Below are positions 24,801 to 32,862 of a stretch of DNA of 64,000 bases, piece by piece. This stretch comes from Nocardioides sp. zg-1230 (GTDB lineage Bacteria > Actinomycetota > Actinomycetes > Propionibacteriales > Nocardioidaceae): positions 992,001 through 1,056,000 of the forward strand of contig NZ_JABJQZ010000001.1 of the NCBI RefSeq assembly GCF_013155335.1. The letters are read 5' to 3'. Position 1 is the first letter of the stretch. Every line of letters begins with the position of its first letter. The notes beneath the pieces are model-generated. The model made no database searches, had not been told where the DNA came from, and saw only the letters and a list, made by a program, of their open reading frames with translations. The translations under genes and the position numbers were made by a program.

Positions 24801-25244
24801 GCGCTGGCCCAGGAGCGCGGACTCGAGCACATGGGCTGGTGCCACGTGGTGACCGCACGGTCGGCGGTCGAGGGACGGGTGCTGGTCACCGAGCGGCTCC
24901 GGCCGCTGCGGGTCGAGGGACGGACGGTCCACCAGGTCTGGATGCCGTACCACTGGGGCCAGGGCGGTCTGGTCAGCGGCGACTCGACCAACGACCTGTT
25001 CGGCATCTCGCTCGACCCCAACGTGCTGATCCAGGAGAGCAAGGTCGGCACCTGCGACGTACGCCCCGGGCGGCGGCCGACCGGTGCCGCGCTGCGCGAG
25101 CTGGTCGGCGACTACGCGCACCGGGCCGGGATCCGGGACGACGTGCACCCCCGGATCGTCACCGCCTCGGACCAGGCGCAGGCCCGGTCCCTGGCGGCGG
25201 CCGACACCAGCGACGACGACCAGGACGACCAGGGAGGCCAGTGA
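21873..25244 (+). CDS. fdhA: Formate dehydrogenase catalytic subunit, selenocysteine-containing
   Basis: The 1123-residue molybdopterin enzyme oxidises formate to CO2. The 4Fe-4S site is VCPYCAVGCGQ (about 50-60) with a later RLCPKGSAS. Residue 190 is encoded by TGA (22440-22442) inside ENQARI-U-HSATVPGLGTS, the active-site position that is Sec or Cys in this family. The same frame then stays open to 25244 and aligns with the family (NMAEAHPVGFQW, NPAVGSAHGRAQ, FTTSRLTEHHTAGG). A SECIS hairpin follows the UGA. Length is near E. coli FdnG (1015) with an added acidic, Gln-rich segment at about 335-380. No clear twin-arginine signal is visible. I chose the ATG at 21873, eight bases after GGAAGG. 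A one-base TGATG overlap couples it to the next gene. Confidence 0.95.
22455..22471 (+). promoter_or_regulatory. SECIS hairpin for UGA recoding
   Basis: Stem GTCCCC (22455-22460)/GGGGAC (22466-22471) has loop GGTCT, beginning 12 bases after the UGA. The E. coli SECIS that binds SelB also presents GGUCU in its loop at a similar distance. Confidence 0.85.
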
Positions 25245-26158
25245 TGGGCCGCAACAGCCTCTTCGGACCGCTCGACCCGGCGCCCGACGCCGGCTACACG
25301 GACGCGCCGAAGCGCAAGGGCTTCTTCACCGACACCAGCGTCTGCATCGGCTGCAAGGCCTGCGAGGTGGCGTGCAAGGAGTGGAACGACGTCCCGGAGA
25401 ACCTGTTCGAGATGCTCGGCACGTCCTACGACAACAGCCACTCGCTCAACGCCAACCAGTGGCGCCACGTCGCCTTCGTCGAGCGCCCGGCGACCCCGGC
25501 CCGGCCCACCACCGACCTCGGCATGCCGAGCGTCGGCGCCCCGCCCAGCGACGTGCCCGAGGACGCGAAGCCCGACTTCCAGTGGCTGATGTCGTCCGAC
25601 GTGTGCAAGCACTGCACCCATGCCGCCTGCCTCGACGTGTGCCCCACGGGCTCGCTCTTCCGCAGCGAGTTCGGCACGGTCGTGGTGCAGGACGAGATCT
25701 GCAACGGGTGCGGCTACTGCGTCGCAGCCTGCCCGTACGGCGTCATCGACCGCCGCCGCGGTCCGGAGGGCGACCCCAAGGTGGGCATCGCGCAGAAGTG
25801 CACGCTCTGCTACGACCGCCTCACCGACGGCCAGCGCCCGGCCTGCGCGGCGGCGTGCCCGACGGAGTCCATCCAGTACGGCGACGTCGACGAGCTGCGC
25901 GAGCGCGCCACCGCGCGGGTGGAGCTGCTCCACGAGCGGGGCGTCATGGACGCCCGGCTCTACGGCAACGACCCCGAGGACGGCGTGGGCGGCACCGGTG
26001 CGATGTTCCTCCTGCTCGACGAGCCCGAGGTCTACGGCCTGCCGCCCGACCCGGTCGTGACGACGAAGGACCTCCCGCAGATGTTCACCCGGGCCGGGAT
26101 GGCGGGCACGGCCCTGCTCATCGGCGCGGCCCTGTCCTTCGTGCGGAGGCGGCCATGA
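25244..26158 (+). CDS. fdhB: Formate dehydrogenase iron-sulfur (beta) subunit
   Basis: The 304-residue protein carries four cysteine clusters for 4Fe-4S centres: CIGCKACEVAC, CKHCTHAACLDVCP, CNGCGYCVAACP and a fourth formed by CTLC with CAAACP. This is the ferredoxin-like relay that moves electrons from the catalytic subunit to the membrane subunit. A single hydrophobic helix near the C-terminus (AGMAGTALLIGAALSFV) probably anchors it, as in FdnH/FdoH. Start and stop overlap the neighbours (TGATG and ATGA). Confidence 0.95.
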   Translation: MGRNSLFGPLDPAPDAGYTDAPKRKGFFTDTSVCIGCKACEVACKEWNDVPENLFEMLGTSYDNSHSLNANQWRHVAFVERPATPARPTTDLGMPSVGAPPSDVPEDAKPDFQWLMSSDVCKHCTHAACLDVCPTGSLFRSEFGTVVVQDEICNGCGYCVAACPYGVIDRRRGPEGDPKVGIAQKCTLCYDRLTDGQRPACAAACPTESIQYGDVDELRERATARVELLHERGVMDARLYGNDPEDGVGGTGAMFLLLDEPEVYGLPPDPVVTTKDLPQMFTRAGMAGTALLIGAALSFVRRRP

Positions 26159-27183
26159 CCGAGGGCCCCGGGACGCAGGTGCAGCACGGCGGCAGCCCCG
26201 GCCGCTCTCGCGGCAGCTCGCGCGGCGGCGACCGGGTGATGGTGCCCGAGGCCGACTTCACCTCCTACTACGGCCGTCCGATCGTCAAGGCGGCGCCGTG
26301 GGAGCACGACATCGCCTACTACCTCTTCACCGGCGGCGTCGCGGCCGGCTCCTCGCTGCTCGCCGGCGGTGCGGACCTGACCGACCGACCCGGCCTGCGT
26401 CGCGCGGGACGGATGGGCTCGCTCGTCGGGCTGCTGCTCAGCGTCGTCGCCCTGGTGCACGACCTCGGCAGGCCGAGCCGCTTCCTCAACATGCTGCGCG
26501 TGGTCAAGCTGACCTCGCCGATGTCGGTCGGCACGTGGATCCTGTCGCTGCACGGGCCGTTCGCAGGCCTGGCCGCGGGCGCCGAGCTGGTCGGGATGCT
26601 GCCCACCCGCTGGCAGCGCGGGCCGGTGCGCCTGCTGCTGCGCCTCGGACGCCCGGCCGGGCTGGTGGGGGCCGTGACGGCCCCGCCCGTGGCGGCGTAC
26701 ACCGCCGTGCTGCTGGCCGACACCGCCACCCCGGCGTGGCACTCGGCCTACGAGGAGCTGCCCTTCGTCTTCTGCGGCTCCGCCGCCGCGGCCTCGGGCG
26801 GCTGGGCCATGGTGACCGCCCCGGTGGCGGAGGCCGGACCCGCGCGCACCTTCGCCGTCGGCGGCGCCGTCGTCGAGCTGGCGATGGCCCACCGCATGGA
26901 GGCGTCGATGGGCCTGTCGGCCGAGACGCTCCACACCGGCACCGCCGGCCGGTGGATGCGGGCCAGCAAGGTGCTCACTGCGGCAGGCGCGGCGGGCGCC
27001 CTCCTGGGTGGTCGCAGCCGTGTGATCTCGGTCGTTTCGGGTACTGCCCTGATGGCTGGTTCGTTCTGCACACGCCTGGGTGTCTACGAGGCCGGGATGG
27101 CCTCGGCGAGGGACCCGAAGTACACGGTGGTGCCGCAGCGCGAACGGGTCGAGCGCGGCGAACAGGTGCGCTACGAGGGCTGA
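26155..27183 (+). CDS. nrfD: NrfD/PsrC-type membrane subunit of the formate dehydrogenase
   Basis: The 342-residue integral membrane protein has an N-terminal hydrophilic Ser/Gly/Arg-rich stretch, then SYYGRPIVKAAPWEHDIAYY, a typical NrfD entry, and eight or nine membrane segments. HDLGRPSRFLNMLRV is the conserved NrfD loop. Such subunits pass electrons to the quinone pool without haem, in place of the cytochrome b FdnI. The ATG at 26155 overlaps the fdhB stop (ATGA). The three genes thus form one membrane-bound complex. Confidence 0.9.
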   Translation: MTEGPGTQVQHGGSPGRSRGSSRGGDRVMVPEADFTSYYGRPIVKAAPWEHDIAYYLFTGGVAAGSSLLAGGADLTDRPGLRRAGRMGSLVGLLLSVVALVHDLGRPSRFLNMLRVVKLTSPMSVGTWILSLHGPFAGLAAGAELVGMLPTRWQRGPVRLLLRLGRPAGLVGAVTAPPVAAYTAVLLADTATPAWHSAYEELPFVFCGSAAAASGGWAMVTAPVAEAGPARTFAVGGAVVELAMAHRMEASMGLSAETLHTGTAGRWMRASKVLTAAGAAGALLGGRSRVISVVSGTALMAGSFCTRLGVYEAGMASARDPKYTVVPQRERVERGEQVRYEG

Positions 27184-27236
27184 ACCGCAGGTCATCTCGG
27201 GCCATCGGACGGCCGGGCCGGACGAAGGAGACAGGC

Positions 27237-28526
27237 ATGGAAGAGACCACCACCCGCGCGCGCGGCGAGGCCGCGCAGGACGGCTCCACTCCCGGCGGCT
27301 TTCGCTGGCTGCTGGTCGCCGGCGCGCTGCTCCTCCAGCTGGCCATCGGCGGCGTCTACGCCTGGTCGGTGATCGGCGGGGCGCTGGAGGAGGCGGACTC
27401 CTGGCAGCTGAGCAAGGTCGAGGCGTCGCTGCCGTTCACCGTGAGCGTCGGCATGATCTTCGTCGGCAGCTACATCGGAGGGCGGCTGCAGGACAGGCGC
27501 GGCCCTCGGGTCGTCGCCCTCGCGGGAGGTGCGATCTACGCCGGAGGCATCCTGCTGGCCTCGTTCGCCAACGGGTCGGACGACTACTGGATGCTCATCG
27601 TCGGCTACGGCGTGATCAGCGGCTTCGGCCTCGGCTTCGCCTACATCGTCCCGATCGCGATGCTCCAGAAGTGGTTCCCCGACAAGAAGGGCCTCATCAC
27701 CGGTCTTGCCGTCGGCGGGTTCGGCTTCGGTGCGGTGATCACCGCTCCGGTGGCGCAGGCCCTGCTGGACCGCAACGCGGACGACCCGGCGAGCGTCTTC
27801 CTGCCTCTGGGGCTGGCCTACCTCGTGATGGCACTGGTCGGGGCTTCGGTCTTCCGCGACCCGCCGGAGGGATACCGGGTCCTCGGGTACGAACCGCCCG
27901 CCGGGACCGACGCCGGCGGCGACGCCGTCGACTACACGCAGGGTGAGGCGCTGCGCACGCCCCAGTGGTTCCTCCTGACCGCCATCCTCACGCTGAGCGT
28001 CAGCGCGGGCATCGCGCTGATCTCCCAGGCGAAGTCCAGCGCCACCGACATCGCCGGCGTCAGCGCCACCGGTGCCGCGACGCTGGTGGGCGTGCTGGCG
28101 ATCTTCAACGGCGCCGGCCGCATCGTCTGGGCCGGCATCTCCGACCGCATCGGGCGGATGAAGACGTTCGCCGCGATCCTGGCCCTGCAGGGCGTGTGCC
28201 TGATCCTGCTCCCGCACGCCGGCAGCGTGATCCTGTTCTCCGCACTCGCCGCGATCATCTACCTCTGCTACGGCGGCACGTTCGGCACGATGCCCGCCAC
28301 CGCCGGCGACTTCTTCGGCGTGCGCAACGCCGGCGCGATCTACGGCCTCATGCTCATCGGCTGGAGCCTGGGCGGCGTCATCGGCCCGGTGCTCGCCTCG
28401 GCGCTCATCGGCGAGGAGAAGGCCTACACCCTCGCCTACACGACCATCGGCGTCATCGCGCTGGCCGCCGTGGCGCTCACCTTCGTCACCAAGGTGCCCG
28501 CCGGCCGGCACGCCGAGCACGACTGA
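27237..28526 (+). CDS. OFA-family MFS transporter, probably formate/oxalate
   Basis: The 429-residue protein has 12 predicted membrane segments and the OFA-family N-terminal pattern LAIGGVYAWSVIGGALEEA, then GRLQDRRGPRVVALAGG, GFGLGFAYIVPIAMLQKWFPDKKGL, AGISDRIGRMKTF and FFGVRNAGAIYGLMLIGWSLGG. OFA members include oxalate:formate antiporters. The neighbouring formate dehydrogenase makes formate (or oxalate) a sensible substrate here, by context. The ATG at 27237 follows GAAGGAGA, 53 bases after nrfD, so it is probably part of the operon. Confidence 0.85.
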   Translation: MEETTTRARGEAAQDGSTPGGFRWLLVAGALLLQLAIGGVYAWSVIGGALEEADSWQLSKVEASLPFTVSVGMIFVGSYIGGRLQDRRGPRVVALAGGAIYAGGILLASFANGSDDYWMLIVGYGVISGFGLGFAYIVPIAMLQKWFPDKKGLITGLAVGGFGFGAVITAPVAQALLDRNADDPASVFLPLGLAYLVMALVGASVFRDPPEGYRVLGYEPPAGTDAGGDAVDYTQGEALRTPQWFLLTAILTLSVSAGIALISQAKSSATDIAGVSATGAATLVGVLAIFNGAGRIVWAGISDRIGRMKTFAAILALQGVCLILLPHAGSVILFSALAAIIYLCYGGTFGTMPATAGDFFGVRNAGAIYGLMLIGWSLGGVIGPVLASALIGEEKAYTLAYTTIGVIALAAVALTFVTKVPAGRHAEHD

Positions 28527-28559
28527 GGCGGATCAGGGGAGGCCTGCCAGACTTCCAGC

Positions 28560-29123
28560 ATGGCGACGACCACCCGCGAGCGCATCGTCGCGGCAGCCGT
28601 GGAGATGACGACCTCGTCGGGCTGGGCAGCGGTCACGATGGCGCGGCTCGCCGACGCGGCCGGCGTGAGCCGCCAGACCGTCTACAACGAGGTCGGCTCC
28701 AAGCCGGCGCTGGCCGAGACGATGATCCTCGAGGAGCTCGCCCGCTTCCTGCAGGTCGTCGAGGGGGCCTTCGACGCCGAGCCCGACGACCTCACCCGCG
28801 CCATCGAGCGCGCCGTCACCGACGTGCTCACCTACGCCCGCGCCAACAAGCTGCTGCACGCCGTCGTCAGCGCGACCCACGGCGCCGACACCGAGCTGCT
28901 GCCCCTGCTGACGACCAACGCCGGCTCGCTGCTCGGCGCGGCCAAGGACGTCATCAGCGCCCGCGTGGCGCCGTACGCCCCGGGCGTCGACGCCGCCCAC
29001 CTCGACCCCGCCATCGACATGGTCGTGCGCGTGGTGCTGAGCCACGTCATGCAGCCCTCGGGCCCGCCCGAGCGGACCGCCGCCGACATCGCCTGGCTCG
29101 CCGGTCGCGTCCTGCGCGGCTGA
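28560..29123 (+). CDS. TetR-family transcriptional regulator
   Basis: The 187-residue protein has an N-terminal HTH, TRERIVAAAVEMTTSSGWAAVTMARLADAAGVSRQTVYNEVGSK, split here as helices about 4-20, 28-35 and 39-45, and an all-helical ligand domain. It is followed after 51 bases by an MFS exporter with its own promoter, a common regulator/efflux pairing. CAGACT lies six bases before the ATG. Confidence 0.88.
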   Translation: MATTTRERIVAAAVEMTTSSGWAAVTMARLADAAGVSRQTVYNEVGSKPALAETMILEELARFLQVVEGAFDAEPDDLTRAIERAVTDVLTYARANKLLHAVVSATHGADTELLPLLTTNAGSLLGAAKDVISARVAPYAPGVDAAHLDPAIDMVVRVVLSHVMQPSGPPERTAADIAWLAGRVLRG

Positions 29124-29162
29124 GCCGGACCGCGGCCCACGGCCCGCGTCACCCGCGAGCCC

Positions 29163-29168
29163 TAGGGT
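29163..29168 (+). promoter_or_regulatory. -10 box (TAGGGT) of the DHA2 MFS gene
   Basis: Six bases separate the box from the GTG at 29175, which decides the start over a GTG at 29169. Confidence 0.55.
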
Positions 29169-29174
29169 GTGCGG

Positions 29175-30578
29175 GTGAGCGGAGTCGCCTGGGGTACGCC
29201 GACCGCGCGGGGGATCGTGGCCGCGGCCACCCTCGGGTCGGGGCTGACGCTGCTTGACGGCACCGTCGTCAACGTCGCGCTGCGGCGGATCGGCTCGGAC
29301 CTCGACGCGTCGCTGGCGCAGCTGCAGTGGATCACCAACGGCTACTTCCTCTCCCTCGCCTCGCTCATCCTGATCGGCGGGTCGCTCGGCGACCGCCTCG
29401 GCCGCCGCCGGGTCTTCGTCATCGGCACCGTGTGGTTCGCGCTCGCCTCCCTGCTGTGCGGGCTCGCCCCCACCGCCGAGGTGCTCATCGCGGCGCGGGT
29501 GCTCCAGGGCATGGGCGGCGCGCTCCTGACGCCGGGGAGCCTGGCGATGATCCAGGCGTCGTTCCGGGCCACGGACCGGGGTCGCGCGATCGGCGCGTGG
29601 TCGGGGCTGGGCGGCATCGCCGCAGCCGTCGGACCCCTGGTCGGCGGGCTCCTGATCGACTACGCGTCGTGGCGCTGGATCTTCCTGATCAACCTGCCCC
29701 TCGCCGCCCTGACGGTGTGGCTGGCGCAGCGCTGGGTGCCGGAGAGCCGCGACGAGCAGGCGAGCGGGCGCTTCGACGTCGCCGGGGCGACCCTCGCCGC
29801 GCTCGCCCTCGCCGGCATCACCTGGGCCCTCACCGACGCCGGCGGCACCGCGACGCCGTACGCCGTCGCCGTCGGGGTCGTGGCCGCGGTCGGCTTCATC
29901 GTCGTCGAGCGCCGGCTGCACGACCCGATGGTCCGGCTGGAGCTGTTCGCGAATCGCACGTTCAGCGCGGCCAACGGCATGACGCTGCTCGTCTACGCCG
30001 CCCTGGGGGCGATCCTGTTCTTCCTGGTGCTCCAGCTGCAGACCGTCGGCGGCTACTCCGCCCTCCAGGCGGGCCTCGCGACGCTGCCGATCACGGCCTG
30101 CATGCTGCTGCTCGCCTCCAGGGGCGGCGCGCTTGGCCAGCGGATCGGTCCCCGGATCCCGATGACGGTCGGTCCGCTGGTGATGGCCGCCGGCACCGTG
30201 TGGCTGCTCGTGGTGGGTGACGACGTGACCTGGTGGCGCGACGTCCTGCCCGGGCTCACCGTCTTCGGCCTCGGCCTGGCCCTCATGGTGGCGCCGCTGA
30301 CGTCCACCGTGCTCAACGCCGCCCCGGACGACAGCGCCGGCATCGCCAGCGGCATCAACAACGCCATCGCGCGCGCCGGCTCCCTGCTCGCGGTCGCCGC
30401 GCTGCCCGCGGCCGTCGGCCTCGCCGGCGACGACTACCGCGACCCGGCCCTGTTCGACGCGGCGTACGGCACCGCGATGCTCGCCTGTGCTGCGCTGCTC
30501 GCCCTGGGCGGGCTGGTCTCGTGGTTCACGATCCCGAGCGGTGTCCAGACACCGATCGACCAGACACCGGTTGCCTAG
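29175..30578 (+). CDS. MFS drug/metabolite exporter, DHA2 (14-helix) type
   Basis: The 467-residue product has about 14 membrane segments with LLDGTVVNVALRRIG (helix 1, DHA2 motif), IGGSLGDRLGRRRVF (MFS motif A), RVLQGMGGALLTPGSLAMI (motif C region) and WRWIFLINLPLAAL. Such EmrB/QacA-like proteins export drugs or metabolites by proton antiport. The TetR gene just upstream is the probable regulator. Substrate unknown. Confidence 0.9.
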   Translation: MSGVAWGTPTARGIVAAATLGSGLTLLDGTVVNVALRRIGSDLDASLAQLQWITNGYFLSLASLILIGGSLGDRLGRRRVFVIGTVWFALASLLCGLAPTAEVLIAARVLQGMGGALLTPGSLAMIQASFRATDRGRAIGAWSGLGGIAAAVGPLVGGLLIDYASWRWIFLINLPLAALTVWLAQRWVPESRDEQASGRFDVAGATLAALALAGITWALTDAGGTATPYAVAVGVVAAVGFIVVERRLHDPMVRLELFANRTFSAANGMTLLVYAALGAILFFLVLQLQTVGGYSALQAGLATLPITACMLLLASRGGALGQRIGPRIPMTVGPLVMAAGTVWLLVVGDDVTWWRDVLPGLTVFGLGLALMVAPLTSTVLNAAPDDSAGIASGINNAIARAGSLLAVAALPAAVGLAGDDYRDPALFDAAYGTAMLACAALLALGGLVSWFTIPSGVQTPIDQTPVA

Positions 30579-30581
30579 GGT
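30576..30581 (+). promoter_or_regulatory. -10 box (TAGGGT) of the M15-like lipoprotein gene
   Basis: The box overlaps the stop codon of the MFS gene and ends seven bases before the GTG at 30589. Confidence 0.55.
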
Positions 30582-30588
30582 CGGGGGC

Positions 30589-31824
30589 GTGAGCGTACGA
30601 CGGCGGGCGGGGGCGGCGGCGACAGCCGTCCTCCTGACCGTGCTCGTCGCGTGCAGCGAGCCCACCTCCCCGGGCGCGCCGGACCCCGCGCCGGCCACGA
30701 CCGCCGAGCCCAGCCGCTCGACCGCGCCTCCCGAGCCGACCGGGGAGACCTCGACGGTCCCGGTGGCCGACCCCGAGCACGCCGTCGACCCGCCCGGCGA
30801 GCGCGACGGACGGCTGTGGAGCGCCGACATCCTCGTGCAGTGGGACCGGGCGATCGACGACGACCTGCTCGAGCAGGTCGAGCAGCTGAAGGGCGTCGCC
30901 CACACCGAGCGCATCGGCCTGGGCCAGGTGAGCCTCGAGAACCGCGTGCTCACCGTCGCCTCTGTGGACCCCGCCCGCTACCGCAACTTCACCCAGGCGC
31001 AGGTCGCCGACCTCCAGGAGGCGTGGGAACGCGTCGCCGGCGGCGAGCTGGCCATCGACCGCACGGTCGCCCGCCGGCTCGCCGACGACGAAGGGATGAT
31101 CCGGCTCGGGGTCGAGGACGACGCGCCGACCCTGCACGTCGGCGCGTACACCCCGCAGATCCCGACCATCGACATGGTCGTCAACACCGCGTGGGCCGAG
31201 GACATCGAGATGGCCACCGACAACGGGCTGCTGATCTCGACCGACCGCAAGACCCCGGCCAGCATCCGCAAGCCGCTCGAGCGGCTCGTCGGCAAGGACG
31301 CCTCGGTGCAGATGCTCGACGTCGCCTCCCGCATCGGCCTCGACCCCGACGCCAAGCTCACCGCCGTCCCCACCGGCGGCACGCTGGGCAGCGTCGTCGG
31401 CGTCTTCCGCTACCGCGTGATAGGCGGCGGACGGATCGCCCCCGACCCGGCGTGGGTCTCGGCCAACATCCGCACCGAGGCGGTGCCGATCCTCGGCAGC
31501 GTCACCTGCCACAAGGACCTCTTCCCGCAGCTGCGCGCGGCCCTGCTCGAGGTGCAGCAGCGCGGCCTCGCCGACGCGATCGATCCCGGTCAGTACGCCG
31601 GGTGCTACTACCCCCGCTTCATCGCCAACACCACGACGCTGTCGAACCACTCCTTCGGCCTCGCCCTCGACCTCAACACCGCGGGCAACCAGCGCGGCAC
31701 CGTCGGCGAGATCGACCGCGACGTGGTCGCGATCTTCAAGACCTGGGGCTTCGCCTGGGGTGGCGACTGGCGCTGGACCGACCCGATGCACTTCGAGCTC
31801 GCCGAGGTGAAGCGGGTCGGCTGA
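30589..31824 (+). CDS. Lipoprotein with M15-type peptidoglycan peptidase domain
   Basis: The 411-residue product starts VSVRRRAGAAATAVLLTVLVAC, with the lipobox LVAC near residue 22, then a Pro/Thr/Ser-rich linker to about 65. The C-terminal domain shows the zinc site of VanY/M15 peptidases: SNHSFGLALDLN (SxHxxGxAxD) and WTDPMHFEL. It probably trims peptide stems of peptidoglycan on the outer face of the membrane. The middle 200 residues have no motif I recognise. Leaderless GTG start. Confidence 0.85.
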   Translation: MSVRRRAGAAATAVLLTVLVACSEPTSPGAPDPAPATTAEPSRSTAPPEPTGETSTVPVADPEHAVDPPGERDGRLWSADILVQWDRAIDDDLLEQVEQLKGVAHTERIGLGQVSLENRVLTVASVDPARYRNFTQAQVADLQEAWERVAGGELAIDRTVARRLADDEGMIRLGVEDDAPTLHVGAYTPQIPTIDMVVNTAWAEDIEMATDNGLLISTDRKTPASIRKPLERLVGKDASVQMLDVASRIGLDPDAKLTAVPTGGTLGSVVGVFRYRVIGGGRIAPDPAWVSANIRTEAVPILGSVTCHKDLFPQLRAALLEVQQRGLADAIDPGQYAGCYYPRFIANTTTLSNHSFGLALDLNTAGNQRGTVGEIDRDVVAIFKTWGFAWGGDWRWTDPMHFELAEVKRVG

Positions 31825-31835
31825 GGCGCCGTCGC

Positions 31836-31841
31836 TAGGGT
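31836..31841 (+). promoter_or_regulatory. -10 box (TAGGGT) of the quinone oxidoreductase gene
   Basis: Seven bases separate the box from the ATG at 31849. Confidence 0.55.
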
Positions 31842-31848
31842 CGGCGGG

Positions 31849-32826
31849 ATGAAGGCAGTCCAGGTCGTCTCGCTCACCGGTCCCGCCGACGTCGAGGTGC
31901 GTGAGGTCGACCCGCCGACCCCGGGGCACGACGACGTCCTCGTCGAGGTCCACAGCGTCGGTGTCTCGTTCCCCGACCTGCTGCTCAGCCGGGGGGAGTA
32001 CCAGTTCAGGCCGGAGCCCCCGTTCACCCTCGGCGTCGACTTCGCCGGCGTCGTGCTCGACCCGGGCTCGCCGGAGTCCAGCGGGTTCACGGTGGGCCAG
32101 CGGGTGGCCGGCGTGAACCTCCACGGCGGGGCGGCCGAGCAGGTCGCGAACCCGGCGATCTTCACCTTCGCCCTCCCCGACGCGATGTCGTACGACGAGG
32201 GGGCGGCGCTGCCGATGAACTACCTGACGGCCCTCTTCGCGCTCGAGGAGCGCGGGGGCCTGCGCGAGGGCGAGACGGTCCTCGTCCACGGCGCTGCCGG
32301 TGGCGTCGGCACCGCCACCCTGCAGGTCGCGAAGGGCCTCGGCGCCCGCACGATCGCGGTGGTGAGCACGGAGGAGAAGGCGGCGTTCGCGCGGGCCGCG
32401 GGCGCCGACGAGGCCGTGGTCGGCCCCGACTTCAAGGACGCCGTCAAGGACCTGACCGGCGGCCGGGGCGTGGACGTCGTCCTCGACGTGGTCGGCGGCG
32501 ACGCGTTCACCGACTCGCTGCGCTGCCTCGCCGAGCAGGGCCGGATCCTCGTCGTCGGCTTCGCCGCCGGCCAGGGCATCCCGGAGGTCAAGGTCAACCG
32601 GCTCCTGCTGGGCAACACCGACGTCCGCGGCGTCGGCTGGGGCGCCTACGCCATGACCCGGCCCGGCTACATGCAGCAGCAGTGGCACCGGCTGGTGCCG
32701 ATGATCGAGTCGGGCGTCGTGAAGCCACCGGTCGGGGCGACGTACGAGCTGGCCGGCTTCGGGCAGGCCCTCGTCGACATGGACGAGCGGCGCACCCTCG
32801 GGAAGTCGGTCGTGCACGTGCGTTGA
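31849..32826 (+). CDS. Zinc-free quinone oxidoreductase of the MDR superfamily
   Basis: The 325-residue NADPH-dependent enzyme has the GroES-like N-domain (VEVHSVGVSFPDLLLSRGEY, FTLGVDFAGVV) and a Rossmann domain with VLVHGAAGGVGTATLQVAKG. The catalytic zinc ligands of alcohol dehydrogenases are absent, as in quinone oxidoreductases. Likely substrates are quinones or reactive enones or acrylyl-CoA-like compounds; sequence does not decide. Monocistronic with its own leaderless promoter. Confidence 0.9.
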   Translation: MKAVQVVSLTGPADVEVREVDPPTPGHDDVLVEVHSVGVSFPDLLLSRGEYQFRPEPPFTLGVDFAGVVLDPGSPESSGFTVGQRVAGVNLHGGAAEQVANPAIFTFALPDAMSYDEGAALPMNYLTALFALEERGGLREGETVLVHGAAGGVGTATLQVAKGLGARTIAVVSTEEKAAFARAAGADEAVVGPDFKDAVKDLTGGRGVDVVLDVVGGDAFTDSLRCLAEQGRILVVGFAAGQGIPEVKVNRLLLGNTDVRGVGWGAYAMTRPGYMQQQWHRLVPMIESGVVKPPVGATYELAGFGQALVDMDERRTLGKSVVHVR

Positions 32827-32849
32827 AGCGCTCGCTGGGCCCACGGCGT

Positions 32850-32855
32850 TAGGGT
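32850..32855 (+). promoter_or_regulatory. -10 box (TAGGGT) of the M13 peptidase gene
   Basis: Seven bases separate the box from the GTG at 32863. Confidence 0.55.
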
Positions 32856-32862
32856 CGACCGC

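Noticed and set aside
21030..25148. 1372-residue open frame on the minus strand
   Set aside because: It is the mirror of selD and the formate dehydrogenase gene in GC-biased codons. It shows low-complexity Val/Gly/Arg/Asp composition, no motifs, and the plus-strand genes are certain.
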